NCBI GenBank assembly: GCA_009760855.2
Contig: WPIO01000027.1
Location: 532,501-596,500, forward strand
Origin: Cristatella mucedo
Taxonomy: Eukaryota; Bryozoa; Phylactolaemata; Cristatellidae
Length of the DNA: 64,000 nucleotides
Direction of reading: 5' to 3'
The position numbers and the translations under genes were made by a program. Every line of letters begins with the position of its first letter. The stretch's first letter is position 1. Below are positions 48,753 through 61,284 of this stretch, one piece after another. A model generated the notes under the pieces. It ran no database searches and had not been told where the DNA came from. It saw nothing but the letters and a program-made list of their open reading frames with translations.

Positions 48753-49639
48753 TAAGATTCGAGCGATTGCTCAACAGTAGGCCAGGCTCACCACTTAGGC
48801 TGGGCCTATCGACATGTCAGCGCTCAACCAGGCCGGCACTGCGATGCCAAAATGCGTGGGCATGGGTTAGTAGATACTACCGTCGGCAATTCACTCACAC
48901 GTGTTCAAAGAAGAGACGGTGCTCGTGGAGCGACCCCGGACATGTGTGTCGGAAGTGTTGGCACAGTCAAGTGATGGGCTGCGGCTCTCTCCTCGTGGTC
49001 TAGACGTGAATGAAGAACTGTGCTGCGTGAACGAACGATCAGCCCTTGCTGCTGGCTACCGTGAATATGTGGCAGAGACTCTCGGGCGTGACGATGGACA
49101 GGGACTTAATAGGCTGGTAGAACAGTGCACATTTAGGGAGACCCGATTCAATGCACCACTCCAGAGAGAGTCTAGGCTACCGAAGGCGTATGCTGCCGAT
49201 GGGCACTACTTCGGCTGGCTTCAGCTTGCACGCTCTCGGCCGGTTGCAGGTTGGATGTCGTTAGCTAACAGAGTTCGTATTTTTAGAGTCACTGAGGTGG
49301 AGGCAAGTCCTTCAACCAATCAGTAGACACGACAATGAGGCAGGAGAGGCCGAGCGTTGCCTCCTACGATCCTGATCTTCATGCTGTTTTAAGCTGCTAA
49401 ATAGCACTTTTGTAGGGGTTTAAAGAACTACTTTCAGTTGTGCAAATTCGGTGACTTGCTATGAGGTAGGGGATTAACTCTCCAACCCTCGACCATACCG
49501 TCTAAAGCTCTCTTTTCAAGTCTGAGTCTGCTACTACATTTATGCAGGTTCATTTACTTACCGATCTGGCGGTCTTTTGCCGTGCAGTTTCATGCTTGAC
49601 AATTGGGAATAACGGTCGTATTTTCTTATATCTTCATAA
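48753..49639. other. Unassigned DNA with a 141-aa plus-strand open frame
   Basis: The frame at 48901-49326 begins with GTG rather than ATG, has mixed composition (ERSALAAGYREYVAETLGRD) and matches nothing I recognise. It could be a transposon remnant or chance. Confidence 0.3.
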
Positions 49640-49790
49640 TTTTTTTAATAATTCATTTATATAGCGCCCTAGGAGAACTTAATCTCTATTCAGGCGCTTC
49701 ACATATGCCTCGGGGCTCGAGCCCACGACCTCAGTCAGACCTTGGTCGGGGCGAGCACCTTAGCCGCCAGACCAAACCAGCTCGGCTAAA
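49640..49790 (-). mobile_element. SINE C copy, most complete head
   Basis: Reverse complement: TTTGGTCTGGCGGCTAAGGT (A-box region), GAGGTCGTGGGCTCGAGCCC (B-box), GTGAAGCGCCTGAATAGAGA, TTAAGTTCTCCTAGGGCGCT and ATAAATGAATTATT. The last blocks are nearly the LINE A 3' end. Confidence 0.85.
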
Positions 49791-50037
49791 TGAATTACCT
49801 TTTGTACTCCTTCTCTGAGGATATAATACGATTTTAATAAGGGTAATGGGCTTTTTCAGAGGTCGATACAAAGTCCATCGTATCGGCTCATTTTTTGGTT
49901 CAGAATCAGGTCTGTATCCAGAAGAAGATACCATTTGTTTTAAACGATTCTTTGGAATTTACTGGATGAGAAGCTGACTAGACTTGCTGGGCGGTGCATC
50001 AATTAGGCACAGCATCACTATCCATCTCATCGAAGAG

Positions 50038-50345
50038 AGTTCTATGTATCTCCGTCTGTAACTCCACAAAGTCATACAGACAATACGGGTGTTAAGCAGA
50101 AGAGTTGTGTATAGTGCACCCACTGCAAAAGCAGCTTTTTGGAGGCATTCGATGGCCAACAGACTTCGTCTCAAGCAACAAAGAGAAAGTGGGAAGCATA
50201 GCAGAGTCAGGAGAGCAGTGTAGGTAGTGAGTAGCATGGAAGTAGCAGCTCAGGACCGCTGAAAAGTATGAGCCATAGTCGGCAGCAGGAGAGTAGTTGT
50301 CCTTGTGTAAGAAGTACCAGCATGCCTGTACGGATTGCAAAAAGG
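50038..50345 (-). mobile_element. LINE B 3' end
   Basis: ATCTCCGTCTGTAACTCCAC, CAGACTTCGTCTCAAGCAAC and GTGAGTAGCATGGAAGTAGC in the order of the family. No clear tail. Confidence 0.8.
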
Positions 50346-50835
50346 CATTCTGCCGCAAGTGCCCCAGAGATCAGTGATCTAATTCAGTCGCTTGAGTTAC
50401 TACTATCTACTGAAGGAGTCGCCTAGAAATTTACCTTTCCAATTAACACCAAAGGTGGTTTTAAAGCAAAAATTGAGGTGTGAACCATCGAAATTGCCTA
50501 ACGATGTTAGTCCATCAGCCACTTTATTTTGGTTAGTCCAGCTTGTTCTGGGGTGGTTACCATAATGTCGGAAAAGGTTCCGTTAGTAATATAATTAATG
50601 AATTTGAAATCTGTGCAGAGCACCACAAGAGGCGTATTAGAGTTCAGATTCAAAGTGACTCTCTAGAAGAAGTGACTAATAGTTCTTGTATTGGTCTACA
50701 CACGATCTAGTTAAGCAAGCTCGCATTTTCACATACACCTTCTGTGTGGACTTAACGAGGGCTTACCGTCATAGTTTGCAAGGGATCGTATTTCTAGAGC
50801 TGTTTACTGTGTCATTATCCCCAGACAGCTCTTAA

Positions 50836-50905
50836 GAGGGTGGCTGAGTGGTAAGTGGCACCGTTGTTTTCGATGGCCGAAGGTCTCGAAATAGTAAGGA
50901 CTTAT
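50836..50905 (+). other. tRNA-like fragment
   Basis: AGGGTGGCTGAGTGGTAAGT has a near-perfect A-box, and GGTCTCGAAATAG resembles a B-box. No closed cloverleaf, so a SINE head or tRNA relic is likelier than a gene. Confidence 0.4.
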
Positions 50906-51494
50906 TTTTAGTCTGTCTATACGCAGACCGTCATAGTTTTTACAAAGACAAATGGGCCATCCTTGGTGCAGCCAAGTTTTTTTTTGGTAGCTCTAAGCAC
51001 CGGGAAAGAGATCTTCCCCTGGACAGATGCTTTCGAGCCAGTAGTACTTTTAGATAGAATTAGGACCTGACACAAACGCGCTGTAGAGAGCTCCAGCAAT
51101 GCATGTACCATTATCTCAGCCTCGCAGCTCAGTCACCCACTCATTTCGTGCTCTCCAGGTTCCCACTGAGTACGCAGACAACTGCCCGACATGGACTCTA
51201 CGTTACGTTATGCGCCGGGTCTGCTCAGCCTGCCCCTACTGAAATCAGCAAGAGCTGACCACTGTTGTGTGGGCCAACGCTTCCCAGCCGAAAGCCAGTC
51301 TGCACCCAGACACACACAAGTTCGCTAGTTAAGGGGGCAACACAACCAGCATCATGATAGGCCAGAGCTGCCACTAGAGCTGGGACCGAAGAGTCGCTAC
51401 GACCTCTGGGGGAGAGAGGCTGCTTGATCTCAGAGAAGAATTCTACATTGGCGTACTGGCATTAGGGGCCACCCGACGACCCCTGTGACCTGCA
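50906..51494. other. Unassigned DNA in HYKK intron 1
   Basis: Nothing recognised. Confidence 0.4.
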
Positions 51495-51905
51495 CTCATT
51501 AGCTGCAGTGTAATGTAATAATGTATGCAATGTAATAATGTAATTATGTATCTCTGTCTGTAACTGTACAAAGCCATACAGGCTGTGTGGGTGTTAAGCG
51601 GGAGAGTTGTGTATAGCACTCATAGCGTAAGCAGCTTTCGGAGCGCAATTGGTAGCCAACAGACTTTATCTCACGCAACAAAGAGAAAGTGGGAAGCAAA
51701 GCAGAGTCAGGAGAGCGGTTGAGGTAGTGAGTAGCATGGAAGTAGCAGCTCGGGACCGGTGAAAAGGGTGAGCCATTGTCTGCAGCAGGAGAGTAGTTGT
51801 CGCTGCATAAGAATTGTGGAAGTGAGTTCCAAAGTTTAGGACCTGCAGAGCTAAAGCTTCTGTCGCCAACTGTCTTTAAGCGGAGTTATGGAACAGCTAA
51901 TACCT
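51495..51905 (-). mobile_element. LINE B 3' end next to HYKK exon 1
   Basis: Starts with TGTAATGTAATAATGTAT (tail complement) and runs through the full 3'UTR to AATTGTGGAAGTGAGTTCCA (antisense of the LWNSLP-type codons) and GCAGAGCTAAAGCTTCTGTC. It ends about 70 bp before the HYKK exon 1 boundary. Confidence 0.85.
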
Positions 51906-51975
51906 CAGTTCGGCGGCTGCTGCGCTGCGTATCTGCGATGGTCCTTGACATCGATCTTACCGAATCGTTGCCTAC

Positions 51976-52201
51976 CGTTCTCCTTTCCCAGGTCGCTGCA
52001 GATCTTGAGGACATAGCCGTTTTTGTCCGGCTCGCCGACGTACGGATTCTGGCACCTGCCCTCCACAAGGACGTGAAAGTTCTTATCGTCGTAGCTGCTC
52101 AGCTGTTTGCACGATGCCATTGTAAGTCCGTACGTGCGGCTGAGGACTTCATCGATGTCGGTGTGGCCAACCGCAGGCCTCGAGTACCGTGCGCTCCACA
52201 T
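51976..52201 (-). CDS. HYKK: Hydroxylysine kinase-like, exon 1 (N-terminal lobe)
   Basis: First of five recognised exons of a hydroxylysine kinase-like protein (HYKK/AGPHD1, APH/choline-kinase superfamily). The family phosphorylates 5-hydroxylysine with GTP in lysine/collagen breakdown, in the cytosol or mitochondria. On the minus strand the ATG at 52201-52199 follows an in-frame TGA 12 bases upstream (context GACCATGT). The 75 codons contain LSRTYGL, the family hallmark SSYDDKNFHV (nucleotide-binding loop region) and NGYVLKI (the Lys-bearing strand). The donor G|GTAGGC after 51976 is phase 1 and joins exon 2 to give NEAQ, as in the family. A LINE B fragment lies about 70 bp inside intron 1. 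Identity is well supported by motif order; substrate is inferred from the family. Confidence 0.85.
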
Positions 52202-54241
52202 GGTCCAGACCGCTCAAATGACTGCGAACCGGCTGATTAATTGCCTCGGCTAAAAGCCACGGACCGCCAGCCACGTCAGTAACTTGTTTTCGTATTAGCT
52301 GTGAGACCGAGGTCAAGATGGTGGAGCCTCGTTCCTATCGCCCCAGTCTGCAATTACTTTTCCAAGCAAACCCTTGGTTCTATTGGCCCAGTCAGGAATG
52401 CTGTTTCTCCCCCTGAACGCTTTGTCTGCGGGAATACTTTAATTGTCGAAGCTTCGGTAAGCAATAAAAAGAGTTGCCTGGTTTGCTGTGCTCTCACCCA
52501 TTGGCTCCTTAATGCCACTAATAGGCTCCCGTAGCCATGCAGACGTCATTGTCATGGGCAATGCTTTTTATTAACATGCGATTCATCTAGAAAAACCTTC
52601 TGCATTTAAGATACCAACTTTTCTCCTTCTCATTGGCGAGTTTCCTTCTAGCTACGGCATGTACACTATCGATGTAGGAAGCATTTAGCGCTAATGCTAC
52701 GATGTGGAAGGCTGGTTAAGAAAGAAGGATTCCCGTGTAACACCACCAAACCAACACCCACAAATGTGAGGTTCCCTCGACAGTCGTCATTTTAGAAGAG
52801 TATGGGAAGAACAGATAAACTAGGAATATGAGCATATAACGCTGCGTTTACACGGCAGAATTTCCTCCTAAAGTGGGACAGATGTCGGACCGATTTCTCT
52901 CTGGTTTGAATTACTACGTCACTACACGTTGCCACATCTGGGGGGGGGGGGTGGTGGTGGTGGTGGTGGTGGTTGTGCCAAGTCGACAGAGTCTCATGGA
53001 GGTACATCTGTTTCTAGTTTTTGGCTCCTGTTTTCCACTTTTGAACCAGCCGACCAATTAAAGCCGCAGTGCTCCTGGCATACATCTCACAGCCAATATA
53101 CAAATGGCTTACACTTGTAAGCACGAGTTATGTCGAAACATCCAAAGCAAGCCGGGACGCTTACGAGTGGCAGCAAAGGTTTAAGCCTTTTCTACTTTGA
53201 AGATACCACACATTGGCTTTTGAAAAATCCACCAACCAACTCATAACAGCAAAGTTTACTTAGCTTAGTGCTGTGAGCAATCTCTCACAACCTTTTTAGA
53301 TGCTCATCTTTCTTTAACTTATACTTTTCTTACGTTAGACTACAACGATGACTGCAGCGGTGAATTCGACTTAAGACGAGTGATGGCTTGGCGTCTTCCT
53401 GAAAAATCTTCCTTCATATCAGTCTTCCGGATTGGAGCACGAGCTGCGGTCGGGACTAAGTCGGCGATCGAATTGATCTTGTAAACGCCCTAACAAGGAG
53501 AAAAGTCGGTGTTGGTCTGGGGAAAGTCTGCAATATAAAGCATATATACGCAGCGAAGAAAGTTTTTTCAAGTAAGTGTTAAGTGCTCAGTTATGTTCGC
53601 TGTTACGGTTGTGCGGATGTAGAGGCAGAATCTTGCACTGTGTGTTATTGACGAGGTGTTTCTAGAGAGCGCGGTACAACCGTTCACTTTATATAATGCG
53701 ATAAGAGACCAGTGTCCTCTGTGGGCAGAGGCTGGATATCATTGATGCTCAGCAGGCAACCTCTCCTCGGCTGGAGGTACGCTTCTTCGAAGTCTGTAAC
53801 GGCTAATCCATTGTGCCAGTGGGACGCTTGGGGTAATGGCATTGCCGAGAGATTAATCGGATAGTTTCCAAAAGGGAAAGGCTCCTCGCTACCTTCAGTT
53901 AACCCTTGCCCTAAACCTTGCAGCCTTGCTGCCCCAGCGATACGCGTTCACGTAACTAGTGGTGAAAGACAGTCCCTCACCTAGTGAGATGCTTGTGAGA
54001 CACTAGCAAAGTGCCAACCCCACACTGGCAAGTTTACAGTTGGGAGTCTTTCAAAAAATTATTGAGTTAGTTCAAGGAACCAGCAGAAGAAGACAACTTC
54101 CTTCACTAGTATACAGACATCACACGGTTGGGCATGCTTGCACCTCATTCACATGCTAGAACTGTATGTAGACTAACAAATGCAAGCACAGAGCAGATGT
54201 AGAGTATTTGTGCCGACTAGAAATCTAACATTGGAAGTCTC
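52202..54241. other. HYKK 5' flank and unassigned DNA
   Basis: The first few hundred bases are the likely HYKK promoter (minus strand), with no obvious TATA box. A (GGT)n tract lies at 52940-52975. No other exon recognised. Confidence 0.45.
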
Positions 54242-54650
<409 letters not shown>

Positions 54651-54652
<2 letters not shown>

Positions 54653-55263
54653 CTCCGACTCTCATTTTCTCCGCATTTTCTGGTGCGGAGATGGTATTTG
54701 CACAACAATCCTAACTTTGAAAGCAAAAAATGCGGCTGCGCTTAGATTGACTGCTGATAATTTGCAATGAGGCTAACTGTCACGAGAAACCAATAAACGA
54801 TGTCTTCCCAACTTCTGGCTGATGCGAATAGTCAACAGGTTAAGCGTAGTGTAATGTCGCGTGTCGCTGTCTGTACCTTCACAAGGCTGCAAGAAAAGTG
54901 TAGGTTTTACATGTGTAGCACCTTGCTGACCTTGGCCTAATTTCAGTGCGAACAAGAGCTGTTCGGCGGCGGGCAAGAACTCCTTTGTCCTGGAGCAGTG
55001 AGCCAGAGAGGAGCGCCAGTGCGGTCAGAGAGGAAGAGCTTAACAGCAAGCCAGGAAGCTATGAGACCAGCGGTGGCGATTCGGCCTTTAGAATCGGTCC
55101 GAAGCCCGCGGGAGCTGCTGATTGATGTTGGCTGGCCTGTCAACCTCCGCCATCACTCTGTCCAATGAGAATCGTCAGGAACCCATTCGCCATCCAAGCT
55201 GGAAAGAGGTGCCCTTCCAGTGGCCTAGTGACAGTATTAATTCCATATCGTAATGGGCCATGA
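54651..55263. other. Unassigned DNA
   Basis: Nothing recognised; short minus-strand frames lack domains. Confidence 0.4.
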
Positions 55264-56093
55264 TGTTGGGCCCAATACCACTAAGCTCTTGCCCCCATTG
55301 TCTCAGGTTAGTATTTAAGAGTCGAGCGACGCCCCCTCTTGGTTTTTTGGTCATTCGTCATCTTTCGCTCGGCACCTCGCTTCGGCCTCGCTTTGATGCC
55401 TTCGGACTCGTTTCACTGAAAGCGAGGGAGGAGGGCGGGCTGTTCGCCGGTAATTGACGGGACAGGACGAGACAGCACTAGGGGGATTCGGTTCACTCCT
55501 CCAAATACGGTCGTATAGTGCCCGAATTGGTGGCATTATGTGTTTCTATTGTGTTTTGTGTGTGAGCGCTCGCACGTAGTCTCGGCATAAGGATTTTCCG
55601 GTGCGAGCTAGACGTAGTTGGCGTGTGTGGAGTATTCCTGCCGCACCGGTGGAAACGGAGTCCTAGTTCTCCGGTCAGGGTTTAGGCTCTGGTTCGGGCT
55701 CCGTCTATTTGGGTCGTTACCCACTAGAGATGTAAGTAGCCTCAGTGTGGAGACGTATTCCCTCCGCGAGAGTGTTTTCGCGGTTGAGAGCATGTGCGGA
55801 GTGTGGAGATAAAACTGAGCTAGACGAACTAGACAAACTGAGCTAGACGCGCAGCGACTTCGTGCGCCTGCGAATAAAGCTCAGTAAAATCCCCAATTTT
55901 TGTCTCGCTTTAAAATTTAAGCCGTGGACTCACGATCCCCTCTAGTAATGGTAAGCAGGTCAGCGCCAGAAACGCTCGTTTCGTGGCGGTAAGCTAATTG
56001 TGGGTAGGCACGCAACCAACGGCATTAGGCACTAGGTTACGCCGCTAGGTAAGCGGCAGGTCAAGCCTACTCCGCCGAGCCTTCGGCGTTACA
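55264..56093 (+). mobile_element. Possible solo LTR
   Basis: About 830 bp starting TGTTGGGCCC and ending GGCGTTACA, with a TATTTAAG box near 55313, an AATAAA at about 55873 followed by a T-rich stretch, and no coding. This matches the U3-R-U5 layout, but no partner LTR or clear target-site duplication was seen. Confidence 0.3.
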
Positions 56094-56097
56094 CGTG

Positions 56098-56430
56098 GGA
56101 TAGTTTTCTAGAGCACACTTAAGGCCTAAGCGGCTTTCGGCAAGCGTTTGGTAGCCAACTGGCTCCATCTCAAGCAACAAAGAGAAACCTTTAAGTGTTG
56201 CTGAGTCAGGATGGTAGTTGAGGCGGTGATTAATAAGGAAGTACTATCTCGGAGTGGCTGGAAAGAATATGTACTTTTAGTTAGCAGAAGGAAAGTAAAG
56301 GTCATTGTTTAATAATAATTGTGGAAGTGAGTTCCAAAGTGGTGAACCTGCTGGGCAGAAGTTTTTATTGCCAACGGTCTTTATGCGGAGGAATAGAACA
56401 CCTCATTTATTATTCATAGAGGACCCATGT
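56098..56430 (-). mobile_element. LINE B 3' end, diverged
   Basis: CCTAAGCGGCTTTCGGCAAG, TAGCCAACTGGCTCCATCTC and AATTGTGGAAGTGAGTTCCA in family order. Confidence 0.75.
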
Positions 56431-56567
56431 GCACCAAGAGGCTGAACCTGGTGCACCCGTTCAGGTGCTACAACCAAGCCCTGCGTCGATAAGCTCACCT
56501 ACTCTCAAGGCAATTCCACGTGGGGCGTTTTCTCGCGGTACTAAACTTGGCTGTGTTCCAAGCACTA

Positions 56568-57904
<1,337 letters not shown>

Positions 57905-57968
<64 letters not shown>

Positions 57969-58058
57969 TACACAAACATACACACACGCAAATACCAACA
58001 CACGCACACACACACAGCACACACACACACAGCACACACACACACACACACACACACA
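57905..58058 (+). repeat. (CA)n microsatellite with AGCACA variants
   Basis: CA runs with ACAT, AAAC and AGCAC interruptions. Confidence 0.95.
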
Positions 58059-61000
58059 AACCCACGAATCCAATTAACAAGTTAGACTTATACGCTTCTC
58101 CGTAAGTCACATTCATCGATGTTGCGTCTACAAATCAAGGTTCATCTTCCGTTGCAGACTTTTTCAGCCTCTTGCTATCGACGATTGCAATTTCTACCTG
58201 ACTGCCTCTTCTGTCACTGGATTTGTATGTCAACATAGTGAATTGAGCATCCTAATTTCTCGACACCTGCATATAAACCACGCTCATGAAGTTACGACCG
58301 TGCTACGTCTCCAGAATCGATGCATTGCAAAAGTCAATGGAATAGGTTTCGGGTTCTTTTTTGCTACATCTTGAGATTCAGCATCTTGGTAAATGCTTAG
58401 CTAAGATATCTACTGAATGTTACCAATTGTAAACTCCTAAATGTTTAACTGAATTTACAACAGACTAATTGGCGTTGGAGAGACAAAGTAAATCTAGCCG
58501 AGCCAAAATATCCTCAGCCGTGCCACTAAATGCAACATGTAAGCGGCAATCGCAGTGCAGGTTAAGAAAAGACCCAGCAACGTCAATGTGGGTAAATTGT
58601 ATTCGAACACATAATCTAACTCTTTATGTAGAAATATCAGCTTCACAGCCCATGCCTGACTGCAGCCTCCTTTAAGAAAAACAATGAATTATCAAGGGCA
58701 CTTCATTATCAAGACCAAATTTCACTTAATTGCCTAACATGCCTCTGGTTGCGAGCGAAATGATAATCCGGCTCAAGAGGTTTAGCAAGTATCGACCTCG
58801 TCGTGAAAACATGTATGAAAGTAAGCGAGGAGCTTAGATGCGATCACGTGAGCAGAAATTGAGTCAAACGATTCAAGAACTATTCTAGCTTTGAGAATTT
58901 GATAGTTTTGCCACATCAGTCGTGCCTAGCTTTAGCCAATCATCAAGGGCTTAAGCCTGACTCTTGCTCGAAAAATCGAAGAGTTCAAACTGAATCTGCT
59001 TTCAGTTCCTTCTTTTTTCTTACCCTGAGCAAGATTTATAGCCTGATGTATATTCATTTATTGGGTGAAGATCTAGCCCAGAAGTAGTGGTCTCCAATCA
59101 CCGAAATTTCTAAAGAATATGGCTGGACGTTCAAATCAAGTTTGTGTGCTCCATTGGTAGCATTGTGCCGTCTAACCAGGGTTCAGCAGGCTTCGTTCAA
59201 ACCTATACAACGTAGTATTGCAGCAGTTACCGTTAATCATACCGAGGAGAGCTTTCTACAGCCATCGTCATTTTGGGATCAGCCAGACATTGTAACTAGC
59301 TAAACCTTCCTTCCTGGACGCCAATGTCAGCCATAAACAAGTAATAAGCCTTGAAATGTATTACCTGCTTCACAGGTCCCTGATGTTTCCCTTATATTTT
59401 TAAACGATGTAAGCCTCGACATGGACACGTACTGGTTCCGGCTGCTAATCAATGAAATGCTCTTCTGAGTATAAAATTAAATGACGCTTATCGATAGCGG
59501 TCAGAGGTGATTCGCAATATGACTGATAATCATAATTGTTCTCTAGATTCATATCGCTTGCAACCTGAGCACATTATATCTGGAGCCTACCATAGAAAAT
59601 GATCGTGAATAATTAGCTGACATTGTTATTTAGCCTAGTGCTTCAGTTTGGTGAGAGCGGTGGGTTTACTGCTCCATGTGCTTTAAAAGCCTAGGATAAT
59701 GCAACAGTCGTGCTTTTAGACCCTACTTTCAAGCCAATGTCTGTACGCATTGGATGAGTTCGGGGTCTAGCCAGAGGAGTTTTCGTTTAAAAAAAGAAGC
59801 TGTTGGTACGAAGATAAGCCTTCAGTTGGCTAAGCAGCCATAACACTTGAAAGTTGTTGTACCACTTGGCCCACTGTCCCTCATTGAGTTTCTTTTGCCA
59901 AACTACCAGACTCAATAGCAGCTGTTAGGCCACTGGGATTGTGTGACCCCTCGACGAAAATGCTGCTAGACGGCTGTGCCATTGCATAGCCGATTTCAAG
60001 GTTCTAGGATAACCGAGGGCAGAATCAATTAGCTTCCAATGCTCTGGAAGACTGACGACGGATAGGAACAAGGGGAGGCAGTGTGGTGATGGCTCAGGCA
60101 ATGTGAAGCTCAGTTCGATGAAGCAGCTACCATCTACGGAATAGCGAGTCACACATCCTAAAAATCTGCCTCCATTCCGCTAATGTCGAAATACTTGAAA
60201 AGCACATTTGACTATCTTGATCCACAAAATATCACTTACCATGTGGTAGGTTTGTGTGGGCACTCCCGCACAGATCAAGACAGCTCCAGCAGATGCCGTT
60301 TATTTCGGAGACGCCGAACCGTGCTGTACGGCCCCCACTGGGGGCCTGAAAGCAACTGCCGCCAGTGGGTCAGCTGTCTCGACCAAAAGAGCTCGGTAGG
60401 TGGATAAGACAGGCGGACCCAACAACATGCTTCTTATTTAGATAATGCAAAGTACCCAGGGGCGTATGTAGTTCTATGAAGTTACTATACAAATATCCTA
60501 TTCTAGCTAGTATTAACAATAATTACTAGAACTGTTGCTAAAAAAAGGCCCCGACATGCCTGGAATATTTCAATCCACCAACCTCCTGACGTGCTCAGAA
60601 AGCCACTATCTGGCTACTTGGCAGTGAACCTTCGCAAATTCAACGGCAGCTGTTATTGGCTGTCATTTCAGGGTTAAAATAAAAATACAGCTAAGCTCAC
60701 TCGCTTCTCGTCCTTTAGTTGTGTCGCCATCTCGAAAACTACAACAACATCTATTGCCAGTCGAGCATCTAGCACATATGAATCGATTGTTTGAAACTCA
60801 CTTTGAACTTTAGTGACAGTGTACCATGACCTTGCATCCTTAAAGTGTCAGATTATTGTCCAAGCGTGATTCCGTGCATTTTAATAAGCCTGAGCTATTG
60901 CTTTTAATGCATCTTGAAGTAAAGTACTCAGATAATTATTTAATTTTCCCAGGGTAATATAAAATATATTATTGTATTTAGTTTGTCGTAACTTCGCATC

Positions 61001-61284
61001 CTTCCTCACAAATGACAGGCGGAAGGTCGGCCTTCCTGAAATAGAAATGAGTCTACCTCTAAGCCAGGAACAGCTCGGCTATCAAACCTACGACTCGCAA
61101 GTTTAAAGCGCTGAATAGTACTTGTTGCGTTAGTAACCCACCCGCCGTAGCCCAGCACGTTGTGAAACGTTGTCCAACGGCCGTTACCAAGGTCTAATTC
61201 AAATTCGAAGAGCCAGCGTCCGCCGGGCCGAGCGCAAATGGTAGAGAATACAAGCCACTTCATCGCTGTCGCCCAGTTGTTGGA
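58059..61284. other. Unassigned DNA upstream of the terminal LINE
   Basis: Two compositionally plausible but unrecognised minus-strand frames lie at 59925-60152 and 61006-61263. The second, which starts at the edge of the LINE, reads GGRWLFEFELDLGNGRW and has no assigned domain. Confidence 0.35.

Noticed and set aside
51797-52240. 147-aa plus-strand frame over HYKK exon 1
   Set aside because: Antisense shadow; the minus strand carries the conserved SSYDDKNFHV kinase motif.
57905-58058. CRISPR-like regular array in the CA-rich region
   Set aside because: It is an irregular dinucleotide repeat with no unique spacers, in a eukaryotic genome.
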